Positions 1 to 9,716 of a DNA stretch of 38,171 nt are shown in pieces. The notes under the pieces are model-generated. The model saw only the letters and a list, made by a program, of their open reading frames with translations. It had not been told where the DNA came from and did no database searches. This stretch comes from Gammaproteobacteria bacterium (GTDB lineage: Bacteria > Pseudomonadota > Gammaproteobacteria > Methylococcales > Methylomonadaceae): contig JAJRUF010000130.1 in NCBI GenBank assembly GCA_024277935.1, forward strand, positions 1-38,171, read 5' to 3'. The position numbers and the translations under genes are program-made. Positions within the stretch are counted from its first letter, which is position 1, and each line of letters starts with the position of its first letter.

Positions 1-686
1 GCAAGCTCTCTATTACCTTCCAAGGCAGCAGAAATCATTTGATGTACTAATTTGGGTGCCACATTTCCAGAGACAGTAATTGACCCATTGCCACCTAGCA
101 AACAAAACTCGCAACTACTTGCATCATCACCCGTATAAATAGCAAAATCAGCACCACATAAATCACGAATTAATTTAACTCTCTCCAATTCACCTGTCGC
201 CTCTTTAACACCCACAATATTATTTATTATTGATAGCCGCCCAATGGTTTCAGGTAACATATCACATGCTGTACGCCCCGGGACATTGTATAAAATTTGA
301 GGGATGTCTACGGCTTCGGCAATCGCTTTATAATGTAGATAAAGACCTTCCTGAGTAGGTTTGTTGTAATAAGGTGTGACTAATAAACAGGCATCAGCAC
401 CCGCATCTTTTGCCGCTTGAGTGAGTGAAATAGCTTCAGTGGTAGAGTTTGCCCCCGTACCGGCAATAACTGGAATTCTACCGGCAACATAATCGACCAC
501 AGTTTTTACAACATCACAATGCTCTACTTCATCAAGGGTGGCAGACTCACCTGTTGTCCCCATAGCCACAATTGAATCTGACCCTTGTTCAATATGAAAC
601 TCCACTAGCTTTTTAAGACTATCCTTATCAATCGTGCCTTTACTATCCATTGGTGTGACTAAAGCTACGATACTACCTTGAATCAT
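1..686 (-). CDS. dapA: 4-hydroxy-tetrahydrodipicolinate synthase, 3' end cut by window
   Basis: Condenses pyruvate with aspartate semialdehyde in the diaminopimelate/lysine pathway, in the cytoplasm. I translated the reverse strand from the ATG at 686: it begins [17 protein letters not shown] and runs 228 codons to the window edge, so about 60 of the usual ~292 residues are missing. Seen family marks: GTTGES with Thr44/Thr45, the LYNVPGRT segment with Tyr133, and the Schiff-base lysine Lys161 in GVKEATG, all at the E. coli DapA positions. A GAGAG ribosome site lies 6 nt before the ATG, and an extended -10 box is about 40 nt upstream. The downstream neighbours lie outside the window. Confidence 0.96.
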   Translation of the reverse strand, partial: MIQGSIVALVTPMDSKGTIDKDSLKKLVEFHIEQGSDSIVAMGTTGESATLDEVEHCDVVKTVVDYVAGRIPVIAGTGANSTTEAISLTQAAKDAGADACLLVTPYYNKPTQEGLYLHYKAIAEAVDIPQILYNVPGRTACDMLPETIGRLSIINNIVGVKEATGELERVKLIRDLCGADFAIYTGDDASSCEFCLLGGNGSITVSGNVAPKLVHQMISAALEGNREL

Positions 687-723
687 GCAGATCTCTCATC
701 CAGAATTAATAAAAATGGAGAAC

Positions 724-732
724 ATTATAACA
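724..732 (-). promoter_or_regulatory. extended -10 promoter of dapA
   Basis: On the - strand the gap upstream of dapA reads TGTTATAAT, a perfect -10 hexamer with the TGn extension. No good -35 hexamer is seen at 17 nt, which is usual for extended -10 promoters. It would start transcription near 717, giving a ~30 nt leader before the ATG at 686. Confidence 0.55.
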
Positions 733-790
733 GTATATTGAATTAAGAAATAAAGTTTGCAGGCTTCAATGTTAATTTGTAACTATTTTT

Positions 791-1738
791 TCAGCATGTT
801 AATTCAACTAAAGTCACATCATCAAATTGTTTAGCTTTACCCCTAAATTCATTAACAGTCGTCAATAAATAATCTATATCTTTACTATCAATCAACATTT
901 CATCAATAGTCTGCTCAAACCTTTCTTGTCCAAACTCTTGTTCATCGCTATTTATTATTTCTGTAATGCCATCAGAATACGCATAAACTTTATCACCGCC
1001 TTCAGCATCTATCGTTATTACATCATTAAAATCTTGTTTAATAATACCTAAAGCCAAGGTGTTCGATGAAACCCTGTGAACTAATGAGTGATTACGATAG
1101 ACCAAAATATCTGACATACCACAATTCCATAAAGACAAAACACGATGATTAGCACTTAGCTCAATAAAAATAGCACCTAAAAATAAACCTGTTGGCATTT
1201 TAGCAAGTAATTGCAGGTTTATTTCCTTAGCAATCACTGACAGTTCAATACCTTTTGCGGCCATCGTATAAAAAACATCATAAACAATAGGCCCACCCAC
1301 TGCAGCCATTAAGCCATGTCCTGTAAAATCTCCCATTAAAATATAATGTTTTCTATCTGGTGTAAAAGCGGATAAAACAATATCTCCTGAAATTTTTTCT
1401 ACCGGTTTATCCAACAGCCTCAGTTGCGATTTCTCAAAAGGTTTAGACAAACGCATTTTTAAAATAATATTTTCAATCACTTGTTTTTCATACGTTAAAA
1501 TATCCTGAGTCTTTTTTAATTCACCTTGCAACTCAAGCATACGCTGCCCTGCCTTTATACGCGCCTGTAATTCAGCATTAGCAAAAGGTTTAACAATATA
1601 ATCATTAGCACCCGCCTCTAGTCCAGCAACAACATCATCAGTTTCGCTACGTGAAGTTAACAAAACAATATAAGGAGGATTGTTGGTCTCTATTTTGCGA
1701 ATGCGTTGACATAACTCTAAACCATTCAACCTAGGCAT
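791..1738 (-). CDS. PP2C (SpoIIE-type) phosphatase, downstream part of a broken response regulator
   Basis: The 315-residue frame starts at an ATG that directly follows an in-frame TAA. Its first ~80 residues are the second half of a receiver domain (MPRLNGLELC after the lost phospho-Asp, then the conserved Thr/Ser and the KPF lysine). A coiled linker follows (about 80-105), then a SpoIIE/RsbU-like PP2C domain with GDFTGHG and YSDGITE, which supply the metal-binding aspartates. In intact relatives such proteins dephosphorylate an anti-sigma antagonist on command of a partner kinase. Here the phosphatase could be made only by reinitiation, readthrough or from a repaired allele. No STAS-domain antagonist or anti-sigma gene is visible nearby, so the target is unknown. 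Confidence 0.75.
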   Translation of the reverse strand: MPRLNGLELCQRIRKIETNNPPYIVLLTSRSETDDVVAGLEAGANDYIVKPFANAELQARIKAGQRMLELQGELKKTQDILTYEKQVIENIILKMRLSKPFEKSQLRLLDKPVEKISGDIVLSAFTPDRKHYILMGDFTGHGLMAAVGGPIVYDVFYTMAAKGIELSVIAKEINLQLLAKMPTGLFLGAIFIELSANHRVLSLWNCGMSDILVYRNHSLVHRVSSNTLALGIIKQDFNDVITIDAEGGDKVYAYSDGITEIINSDEQEFGQERFEQTIDEMLIDSKDIDYLLTTVNEFRGKAKQFDDVTLVELTC

Positions 1739-1900
1739 TTACCAGTCGATTAACAATAATAGTGGGGCATCCGTTTTTTGTAATGCTTGCCAGGCTACTT
1801 CACCATCTTCCACTGCAACTGACTCATACCCCCATTTTTTTACGATTGCTGCCAAAATAGTACGAGAGGTTAAATCGTCATCTGCTACCAGTAATTTCAT
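1739..1900 (-). pseudogene. N-terminal receiver fragment (53 aa) ending at an in-frame TAA
   Basis: Translation from the ATG at 1900 gives [20 protein letters not shown] and continues through a normal receiver beta1-alpha1-beta2-alpha2-beta3 to ...LLLLIDW, then TAA at 1739-1741, then MPRLNG in the same frame. The receiver motif D-W-x-M-P is thus interrupted exactly at x; a CAA (Gln) codon there would differ by one base. The acidic pair Asp7/Asp8 and the phospho-acceptor Asp52 are on this fragment, while the Thr/Lys switch residues are on the other. The ATG overlaps the kinase TGA (ATGA), so the fragment is translationally coupled to the kinase. It may be a recent nonsense mutation, a readthrough site or a sequencing error. 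Confidence 0.8.
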
Positions 1901-4900
1901 ACCAAAGCTTCCATCATTGTCGTTTTTAATAACTCAAAAGCACATTCAAGTTCTGCTAAATCTTGTTCAACCATCGTTATATCACCTAGCTTTCCAGCCT
2001 GCTCCATTTTATAGGCTAATGCGGCTAAAGCCATTGCCCCAACATTTGACGAAGCCCCTTTTATTTTATGTGCCTGAGCTGCCAGTTGTTCTGTATTTTG
2101 ATCATGTATAAAGGCCTTTAACTGTTCAATTTGAAGTGGCATATCCGCTAAATAAGCATCAATTATTGTTTGTATTAATGCCTTATCATCCATTAATCGC
2201 TCACTTATTGCAGGATAATCAAAAACTAATTCTCCCTCCTCTTCCGTTTCACCTTTAACTTCTACTTCAAAAACAGAATCCCTTGCCTGCACTATTTTAT
2301 GTGCCAACCATTTCTCTAGTATTTGACGCAATTTAACAGCTGAAACAGGTTTAGCAATAAAATCATCCATACCGGAGGCAAGACATTTTTCTTTATCTCC
2401 CTGCATTGCATTTGCCGTCATAGCAACAACAGGAATAGTATGATTAAGCACCGGCGACTGGCTATCCCTAATGTTTTTGGTTGCAGTATAGCCATCCATA
2501 ACAGGCATTTGACAATCCATAAACACTAAATCAAACGCTTGTCTTTGTAATAAATCTAACGCTTCCTGACCATTATTTGCCAATGTAACTGCAACCCCAA
2601 ATTTTGCCAGCATCCCTTTAGCAACAGCTTGGTTAATACTATTATCATCTACCACCAGGATACTTACTGAAAATTTTATTTGCTGTTCTTTCGCTGTATA
2701 GCGTGTAATTAACTCATTAGAATCTAAAGTATTTTCTACATTCGATAATTGCATTAAAGCATTATACAATTCAGACTGGTGTATCGGTTTGCTCAAGTAA
2801 GCAGAAAAACCTTGCTTATGCATTTTTTCAGCATCGCCGCGTTTCCCTTGTGAGGTTAACAGGGCTAAACGTATATCTGAAAATTTAGCCTCACTCTGTA
2901 TGATTTCTGCTAATTTAGCGCCATCCATTCCAGGCATTTGCATATCTATTAAAGCCATACTATAAGGCTTGTTTTTTGCAACGGCATCATACATAACCTG
3001 CAATGCCTCTGAGCCATTCGAAACTAGATTATATGGCACTTTCCAAGCTGTTAAAAATTGCCCCAAGACTTCTTGGTTAGTCTCATTATCATCAACAACC
3101 AAAATATTTTCATCCGCTAAAGTATGGTATTTTATAGCTGAAGTTTTGCCTTCTGCCTGCTCTAATACTAATGTAAACCAAAAAGTGGAACCTTTTCCTA
3201 GCTCACTCTCTATACCAATTTCACCACCCATTAATTCAACAAGCTGTTTTGAAATAGCTAAACCCAAGCCTGTTCCTCCAAATTTTCGTGTCGTTGAACC
3301 ATCAGCCTGACTAAATTTTTTAAACAGTTTATCTTGCTGTTCGATACTAAGCCCTATTCCCGTATCTTTTACTGAAAAACGTAATACTTTCTGCCCTCTG
3401 GCCGGTTCAATAAAGTCGTAACTTACAGCAACTTCCCCTTGCTCAGTAAACTTAATGGCATTACCAATCAAGTTAGTTAAAATTTGACGTATTCGACCCG
3501 GATCCCCTTTAAACCATTGAGGCAACAAAGGGTTTACTGAACATGTAAACTCTAAGTTTTTTTCTATTGCTCGAATAATTAAGGTATCAGCTACATCCTC
3601 CAATAATGTTCCCAGGTCAAATTCCAATATTTCTAAATCTAATTTCCCCGCTTCAATTTTAGAAAAATCAAGAATATCATTAATAATAGTCAATAAAGAT
3701 TCCGCACTGCGTTTTATTGTTAAGGCTCTGTTTTGTTGCTCTGGATCAAGCGGATGATCCAATAATAATTCCGTCATACCTATAACACCATTCATAGGTG
3801 TACGAATTTCATGACTCATATTAGCCAAAAATTCGCTTTTTGCTTGATTGGCAGCTTCAGCATTTTCTTTTGCTTTATATAAAGCTATTTCAACTTGCTT
3901 ACGCCTAGTCGTTTCTGTTCTTAATGCAATATAGCCAAATAACTTATTTTTCTTGTTAAGCCTAGGAACAAGGGTGCTTTCTACCCAATAAAGACGACCA
4001 TCCTTTGCTTTATTACATATTTCACCGTGCCATACCTTACCCTTTGCAAGGGTCTTATACATCTGCTTAAAAAACTCGCGATCATGCCTTCCTGAGTTAA
4101 GTAAGCGATGATCCTGCCCAATCAGCTCATCTTGTGAATATCCACTTATTTCACAGAACTTATCATTAATTAAAGTTATCTTACCTTTCACATCTGTGAC
4201 ACTAATAATGGCATGTTGATCAAGCGCAAATTTTTGTTCAGTTAGTTCAGCTAAAGCACCTTGAGCTGTTTGATTGCTTTGTTTTAATGATTCCCATTGC
4301 TTTTGCCTAACTTCAAGCATAGTATTAAATGAGTCCGCCAGCACACCAATTTCATTATCAGTACTGACAGTGACTGGCTGGTTTATATCTCCTCGCTCTA
4401 CCGCTTGAACCGCTCTCATCAGCTTAGCAATTGGCCTGGTCATTCTGCGTGCTTGAAATACAGCAAATATAGCGGCTAACAAACCTGTGATAACAACCAG
4501 TAATACCACCACTTTCTTTAACCAAAAAACAGTTTGAAGTGCTTCACTCTTATTAATTTCGCTAATAAGCACCCAATTAACACCCTGTATATGTACTGCA
4601 CTATGCACGCCTATTACTTGCTCCTTATCAGGCCCTAAGTATTCAACCACCTCCTCATGCATATTTAAGCTTTTTTTTCCTAATAACCCAAATAAGCCAT
4701 GTTCTTGTTTCCACAATTTAAACTGTCTCGTGTTTATTTTTCTATTTAAAATCTCATTTCTTTTACTGATAGCCGTGCGTAATAGACCATCAGCACCCAC
4801 TATATAATGCGTAAGCGAAGTAGGCTTTTTAGCAACTCTCAGCTCCTCTAGACTTCTATCAAGTATTGTCCAGAACCCTCCCTTTTGATCCAGTACATAA

Positions 4901-5637
4901 CGAATCATTGCTTGCTCTGGTTTTTTACCTCCACGAATGGTAGAAAAAACCACATCCATTTTTAACTGCACAGCCAAAACACCTTCTGATTCACCATGTA
5001 TATTAAAAATAGGACAAACGATAAACCCAGCTAAACCATGACTGCCCTGAGGATAAACCTCCACATCACTAAACAGTGCCACTTGGTTTTTTAAGCTTGC
5101 TTTTACAGTTTTAGCAAAACGGGTGTTTTTTAGCCCGCCTGAAAATAAGTTTCCTCCTAAGATTGACTGGTCATCAACCGAATAAAGCACATTACCCTTG
5201 TGATCAAGCAAAAAAAGATTAGAGATATAAGCATAATGCTGTTTCATAGAGATTAACCTTTCTTTTCTATCAGAGAAGGTCTGTAATCTATTTTCACTTA
5301 TTAGAAAATCAGGCAGAGACAGGTTACTTTGCTTTACGCCGTCTATTAATGATTGTAGTAACTGAGAAGTATTTGAATCAGAAGCCAGATAAGTTGCATC
5401 AATAAATCGAAAACCAAACCAGTTATGAATAAATCGGCTATCCATTTCTGCAGTACTTTCCAAGTTCTTTACTGCTGCCCTGTAGAGCCCGTCCGATGCT
5501 GTTTGATAACTAATATAAGCAACCAGAGTCATGGGTATCAATGCGAGTAATAAAAACCAGCTAAGTAAAGTCTTACTTATAGAGTTTTTAAACTGTACTT
5601 GCCGACTAGCACTTCTAGCTTGTTTAACTTTCTTCAT
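1897..5637 (-). CDS. hybrid sensor histidine kinase (Cache-HAMP-PAS-HisKA-HATPase-REC-REC-HPt)
   Basis: A 1246-residue membrane phosphorelay kinase of BarA-like layout. Visible order: TM1 about 24-44, a large periplasmic Cache-type sensor (about 47-370), TM2 about 375-395, HAMP (395-448), PAS (465-580), HisKA with phospho-His609 in [10 protein letters not shown], HATPase with N726 (GNAIKF), DTGIG (758-762) and GGTGLGL, receiver 1 with Asp898, receiver 2 with Asp1041, and a C-terminal HPt domain with His1190 in HKIKG. All catalytic residues look intact. Its stop overlaps the next gene's start by 4 nt, so the receiver/PP2C protein is the probable output partner. The ligand is not predictable. 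Given the PP2C partner, control of an anti-sigma switch is plausible but inferred. Confidence 0.93.
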   Translation of the reverse strand: MKKVKQARSASRQVQFKNSISKTLLSWFLLLALIPMTLVAYISYQTASDGLYRAAVKNLESTAEMDSRFIHNWFGFRFIDATYLASDSNTSQLLQSLIDGVKQSNLSLPDFLISENRLQTFSDRKERLISMKQHYAYISNLFLLDHKGNVLYSVDDQSILGGNLFSGGLKNTRFAKTVKASLKNQVALFSDVEVYPQGSHGLAGFIVCPIFNIHGESEGVLAVQLKMDVVFSTIRGGKKPEQAMIRYVLDQKGGFWTILDRSLEELRVAKKPTSLTHYIVGADGLLRTAISKRNEILNRKINTRQFKLWKQEHGLFGLLGKKSLNMHEEVVEYLGPDKEQVIGVHSAVHIQGVNWVLISEINKSEALQTVFWLKKVVVLLVVITGLLAAIFAVFQARRMTRPIAKLMRAVQAVERGDINQPVTVSTDNEIGVLADSFNTMLEVRQKQWESLKQSNQTAQGALAELTEQKFALDQHAIISVTDVKGKITLINDKFCEISGYSQDELIGQDHRLLNSGRHDREFFKQMYKTLAKGKVWHGEICNKAKDGRLYWVESTLVPRLNKKNKLFGYIALRTETTRRKQVEIALYKAKENAEAANQAKSEFLANMSHEIRTPMNGVIGMTELLLDHPLDPEQQNRALTIKRSAESLLTIINDILDFSKIEAGKLDLEILEFDLGTLLEDVADTLIIRAIEKNLEFTCSVNPLLPQWFKGDPGRIRQILTNLIGNAIKFTEQGEVAVSYDFIEPARGQKVLRFSVKDTGIGLSIEQQDKLFKKFSQADGSTTRKFGGTGLGLAISKQLVELMGGEIGIESELGKGSTFWFTLVLEQAEGKTSAIKYHTLADENILVVDDNETNQEVLGQFLTAWKVPYNLVSNGSEALQVMYDAVAKNKPYSMALIDMQMPGMDGAKLAEIIQSEAKFSDIRLALLTSQGKRGDAEKMHKQGFSAYLSKPIHQSELYNALMQLSNVENTLDSNELITRYTAKEQQIKFSVSILVVDDNSINQAVAKGMLAKFGVAVTLANNGQEALDLLQRQAFDLVFMDCQMPVMDGYTATKNIRDSQSPVLNHTIPVVAMTANAMQGDKEKCLASGMDDFIAKPVSAVKLRQILEKWLAHKIVQARDSVFEVEVKGETEEEGELVFDYPAISERLMDDKALIQTIIDAYLADMPLQIEQLKAFIHDQNTEQLAAQAHKIKGASSNVGAMALAALAYKMEQAGKLGDITMVEQDLAELECAFELLKTTMMEALV

Positions 5638-5815
5638 TAATTATAAATCTCTTGACTTGAGAGTATTAGATGACTATGGATAATCATATTTCCTACAGAA
5701 GTATAGTCGTTTTTTTATTTTTATTTATTTCGTGGATAACACTATCTTAATGAGTTTCGAATGTATATGGCATAATAGACGTATTTTTACCGTCAATTGA
5801 AAGTCAATCAACCCT

Positions 5816-6580
5816 ATGAGCATATCTATAAAAAACCCATCTGAAATAACCAAAATGCGTATTGCCGGCAAACTTGCCGCAGAAGTTTTAGAAATGATTG
5901 CTCCACATGTTATTCCAGGCATTAGTACGGATGAACTTGATCAAATTTGCCATGATTATATTGTCAATCAGCAACAAGCCATTCCTGCCCCACTAAATTA
6001 CCGAGGCTTTCCTAAATCCATTTGCACTTCTATTAACCAGACAATTTGTCACGGCATTCCTTCTGCTAAAAAGCTAAAAAAAGGCGATATTATTAATATT
6101 GATATTACCGTTATTAAAGAGGGGTATCATGGAGATACCAGTCAAATGTTTGCTGTAGGAGCCATCGCACAACATGCTCAACGTTTAATGGATATTACCA
6201 GGGAAAGCCTATTTTTAGGGATTGAACAAGTCAAACCAGGTGCAACATTTGGAGATATTGGGCATGCCATACAAAAGCATGCAGAATCTAACCGTTATTC
6301 AATTGTTCGCGAATTTTGTGGACACGGTATTGGTAAAAACTTTCATGAAGACCCGCATGTTATGCACTTTGGTAAACAAGGTGAAGGAGAAGTTTTAGAG
6401 GCTGGGATGATTTTTACTATAGAACCCATGCTTAATATCGGAAAAAGGTATATGAAAGTACTAAAAGATGGCTGGACGGCAGTAACTAAAGACCGTAGCT
6501 TATCTGCGCAATGGGAGCATACCATTTTAGTGACACCAGAAGGCTATGAAATATTAACCTTACGTCAGGAAGAAATATGA
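5816..6580 (+). CDS. map: methionine aminopeptidase type I
   Basis: Removes the N-terminal Met from nascent proteins. The 254-residue length is close to E. coli Map (264). The five metal ligands are all seen at the expected spacing: Asp96, Asp107, His170, Glu203 and Glu234, plus the substrate-binding His79 in ICHGIP. The ATG at 5816 has no obvious ribosome site, but the protein starts at the family's usual position (MSISIKNPSEI). The stop overlaps the glnD start by 4 nt (ATGA), so the two are co-transcribed and coupled; map-glnD is a common gammaproteobacterial order, although rpsB-tsf, often next to it, is not here. Confidence 0.97.
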   Translation: MSISIKNPSEITKMRIAGKLAAEVLEMIAPHVIPGISTDELDQICHDYIVNQQQAIPAPLNYRGFPKSICTSINQTICHGIPSAKKLKKGDIINIDITVIKEGYHGDTSQMFAVGAIAQHAQRLMDITRESLFLGIEQVKPGATFGDIGHAIQKHAESNRYSIVREFCGHGIGKNFHEDPHVMHFGKQGEGEVLEAGMIFTIEPMLNIGKRYMKVLKDGWTAVTKDRSLSAQWEHTILVTPEGYEILTLRQEEI

Positions 6581-9225
6581 AACAAGTCTTTAACTTAAAC
6601 CCTGATGACATCTTTAAGCAAGAAAAACCGCACACAGCACTTAAAGAAATTATTGCAGAGCGAAACAAACAACAGTCTCAGGCATTTAACCCCTTAAAAA
6701 ATGTTGAGGATTTATTGATTGCAAATTCAGCGTTTATTGATGATGTTTTAATATTAAGCTGGAACCACTTTCTTAAACAGCATTCAAGTCAGCTTTGTTT
6801 GTTAGCTACAGGGGGCTATGCTCGTAATGAACTATTCCCTAATTCTGATATTGATATTTTAATTTTACTTGAAAGCACTGAAACACACGATTTTCAAGAT
6901 AGCCTATCCTCATTTTCTAATTTTTTATGGGATATTGGCTTAAAGCCAGGTCAAAGTGTTCGTACTATTCCTGATTGTTTCCAGGCTGCTAAAGATGATC
7001 AAACCATTATGACCAACCTGCTTGAAATTAGGTTAATTAGTGGTAATCCTAATTTATTTTCCAAGCTTTCAAAACAAGTATCAGAAGCTAAGCTATGGTC
7101 TTCTGCTGATTATTTTGCTGCAAAAATGCAGGAACAGAACCAACGGCATGCTAAATATCATGACACAGAATATAATCTAGAACCCAATATAAAAGAAGGC
7201 CCAGGAGGCTTACGTGATTTACAAAATATTGCCTGGGTATTTAAACATCACTATAAATCGTCATCTCTAAAAGAACTGATAAAATACGGTTTATTCTCAG
7301 CAACTGAATACCAAGAACTTACTGCCTGCCGAGATATTTTATGGCGTATACGTTATGCATTACATACCTTAACAAAAAGTAGTAAAGAGCAACTTGCCTT
7401 TGATCATCAACGTGAATTAGCAACACAATTTAATTTTGTGGATACTGATAATAACCCTGATGTAGAGCAGTTTATGCAACTTTACTTTAGAACAGTCACC
7501 GAATTATCACGTATCAATGAAATTTTATTACAACTTTTTAGTGAACAACTCCTTGATACCCAGGCCATTAAACAGTTATCACCAACAAACGATCATTTTT
7601 ACTCTATAAACAACTATATTGAAGTAAAAGATTCTGAAACCTTTAATAAACATCCATTAGCTTTACTTGAAATTTTTACTTTACTACAACACCAAAAATC
7701 ATTAGTTGGCGTAAGAGCCAGTACGATAAGATTAATACGAAAAAACTTGCATTTAATTGATGATGACTTTCGTAATAACCCCAAAGCAATCAACCTTTTT
7801 CTCGCTATCTTAAAAGCACCAAGAGGTATCACTCATCAACTAAGGCGGATGAACCGCTATGGTATGCTAGCAATTTATTTACCTAGCTTTGCCAATATCG
7901 TGGGTCGTATGCAATATGATTTGTTTCATACTTATACCGTTGATGCTCATACTCTTTTTGTGCTGAGAAACCTTAGGCGACTATCACTTGAAAAACACCA
8001 AGATGAACTTCCTTTCTGTAACAGTGTTTTTCTTCGTATTAAAAAACCTGAACTGTTATATATAACTGCCTTATTTCACGATATAGCTAAAGGTATGGGA
8101 GGGAACCATTCCATTTTAGGTGAAGGAATTGCTCAACAATTTTGCACTCAACATAAACTATCTAAACATGACAGTAAATTAATTACCTGGCTGGTACGTA
8201 ACCACTTGGTTATGTCAATGACAGCACAAAGAAAAGATATCAGCGATCCAGATGTTATCCATAAATTTGCTTTACTCGTTGGCAACACTGAAAACCTCGA
8301 TCATTTATATTTATTTACAGTGGCAGATATTAGAGCAACCAACCCTAGTTTATGGAACTCCTGGAAAGACTCCCTATTACTTGAACTCTACACTCTTACT
8401 CACAGTGCCTTACGTAGAGGACTACAAAACCCTATGGAGAGGAGCGAACGTTTACAGGAGAACAAACAAGAAGCCAGAGATGACCTTATTGGGCGAGGTA
8501 TTTCTGAGGACACTATTCAAAAAACCTGGAATAAAATTAATGATGATTATTTCCTTCGCTATTCGGCAGATGAAATTACATGGCACACTATAGCCATTGC
8601 AGCATCAGAAAAAGAAGACTTACCTTTGGTAATACTACGCCCCCAAAACCAACGAGGGAGTGTTGAGATTTTTGTTTACACCAAAAATGAAAATAAGATT
8701 TTTTCTCTTAGTGCCAAGACACTGGATTCTTTAGGCCTTACTATTCTTGATGCCAGAATTATTACTATTAACCTAACGCCAACAGATCAATATGTGCTGA
8801 ATAGTTTTCAAGTTCTTGAACAATCGGGTGAACCCATAACCAATTTAGATAGAGAATTACACATTTGTAAATCTTTAAATAATAATTTAAAAAATCTATC
8901 TGTTGCTGAGAATATCAATATCCATAGACAATCAAGACAAGCACGACATTTTCCAATTAATACAAAAATTAATTTTCATAAAGACCCACTAGGTAGATAC
9001 ACAGTTATAGAAATAATAACAACGGATTGTTCAGGGCTTCTAGCCACTATAGGGCAAGCATTTATTGATTTAAATATTCAATTACATGATGCCAAAATCA
9101 ATACTATAGGAAGTAGAGTTGAGGATATGTTTTATATTACAGATATTAATTTAAAACCCATTACCAAAGAATCAGAGCTTAAGAAAATACAAGACAAACT
9201 TTTTTCTGTATTAAAACAGGACTAA
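6577..9225 (+). CDS. glnD: bifunctional uridylyltransferase/uridylyl-removing enzyme of PII
   Basis: Nitrogen sensor that uridylylates PII proteins when glutamine is low and removes UMP when it is high. The 882 residues match E. coli GlnD (890). Seen: the nucleotidyltransferase motif GGYARNELFPNSDIDILIL with catalytic Asp91/Asp93, a PII-uridylyltransferase helical region, an HD hydrolase domain with ALFHDIAKG (around residue 500), and two C-terminal ACT domains that bind glutamine, the last including DCSGLLATIGQAF. It begins inside the map stop (ATGA). A glutamate synthase gene lies 2 kb away, but on a separate transcript. Confidence 0.97.
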   Translation: MKQVFNLNPDDIFKQEKPHTALKEIIAERNKQQSQAFNPLKNVEDLLIANSAFIDDVLILSWNHFLKQHSSQLCLLATGGYARNELFPNSDIDILILLESTETHDFQDSLSSFSNFLWDIGLKPGQSVRTIPDCFQAAKDDQTIMTNLLEIRLISGNPNLFSKLSKQVSEAKLWSSADYFAAKMQEQNQRHAKYHDTEYNLEPNIKEGPGGLRDLQNIAWVFKHHYKSSSLKELIKYGLFSATEYQELTACRDILWRIRYALHTLTKSSKEQLAFDHQRELATQFNFVDTDNNPDVEQFMQLYFRTVTELSRINEILLQLFSEQLLDTQAIKQLSPTNDHFYSINNYIEVKDSETFNKHPLALLEIFTLLQHQKSLVGVRASTIRLIRKNLHLIDDDFRNNPKAINLFLAILKAPRGITHQLRRMNRYGMLAIYLPSFANIVGRMQYDLFHTYTVDAHTLFVLRNLRRLSLEKHQDELPFCNSVFLRIKKPELLYITALFHDIAKGMGGNHSILGEGIAQQFCTQHKLSKHDSKLITWLVRNHLVMSMTAQRKDISDPDVIHKFALLVGNTENLDHLYLFTVADIRATNPSLWNSWKDSLLLELYTLTHSALRRGLQNPMERSERLQENKQEARDDLIGRGISEDTIQKTWNKINDDYFLRYSADEITWHTIAIAASEKEDLPLVILRPQNQRGSVEIFVYTKNENKIFSLSAKTLDSLGLTILDARIITINLTPTDQYVLNSFQVLEQSGEPITNLDRELHICKSLNNNLKNLSVAENINIHRQSRQARHFPINTKINFHKDPLGRYTVIEIITTDCSGLLATIGQAFIDLNIQLHDAKINTIGSRVEDMFYITDINLKPITKESELKKIQDKLFSVLKQD

Positions 9226-9256
9226 ATTTAAAACAACTAGCAGATACAAGAACAAT

Positions 9257-9640
9257 TTAACTATCATTGGAAGCTATTGCTGATTCAATAAATTTTATCA
9301 AGGTTTCTTGCATCGCTGTATCAAGTGACATGTAACGCATCCCAATTTTACATTGGTCTTTTGATAAACGTCGGGAAAATGCAATATGACACCGTGCACT
9401 TATCTTTTTTGCCAAACCGCCTTCAAAAGGTAATTCCAGCCATATAAAAATCTCCACAGGTTTCCCATTACTAACAAAACTGCCTCCAGGAGTAATCAGG
9501 TCTCTTTGTAAAGTATTGCATTGAATACAAACCCCTTCACTCGATGCATCCACTGCAATAACATCCATATACACCCCGTCCCCGTTCTCAACAACCGCTG
9601 AGAGCTGCTTTTCTATTCTAGGATAAAATCTTTTTTCCAT
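9257..9640 (-). CDS. PilZ domain protein
   Basis: A 127-residue single-domain PilZ protein, a predicted c-di-GMP receptor. It carries the RxxxR element (RFYPR, near residue 4) and the D/NxSxxG element (DASSEG), which bind the dinucleotide. A longer frame opens at 9667, but the ATG at 9640 has GAGG exactly 5 nt upstream and puts the PilZ motif at the N-terminus, as is usual, so I chose it. No membrane segment or second domain. The gene converges on glnD with a 31-nt gap and follows the flavoprotein gene by 76 nt. The output is unknown; LapD, another c-di-GMP protein, is encoded in the same window. Confidence 0.85.
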   Translation of the reverse strand: MEKRFYPRIEKQLSAVVENGDGVYMDVIAVDASSEGVCIQCNTLQRDLITPGGSFVSNGKPVEIFIWLELPFEGGLAKKISARCHIAFSRRLSKDQCKIGMRYMSLDTAMQETLIKFIESAIASNDS

Positions 9641-9645
9641 AACAA

Positions 9646-9649
9646 CCTC
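9646..9649 (-). promoter_or_regulatory. Shine-Dalgarno GAGG deciding the PilZ gene start
   Basis: GAGG on the - strand, five bases before the ATG at 9640. The upstream in-frame start at 9667 has no such site. Confidence 0.7.
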
Positions 9650-9716
9650 TTCTAAACTAAAAGTCATTTCTTATTACTTTATCCTAAATTGTTAATATTA
9701 CAAGGGGTTTTTAAAA

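Noticed and set aside
1739-1741. TAA read as glutamine (altered genetic code)
   Set aside because: Nearly all other genes here end at TAA at the family's normal C-terminus, so TAA is a stop in this organism; only a local event is plausible.
5700-5727. T-rich tract after GACTAT...ATAGTC as a + strand terminator
   Set aside because: The stem is only 6 bp with a 26-nt loop and no + strand gene ends upstream of it.
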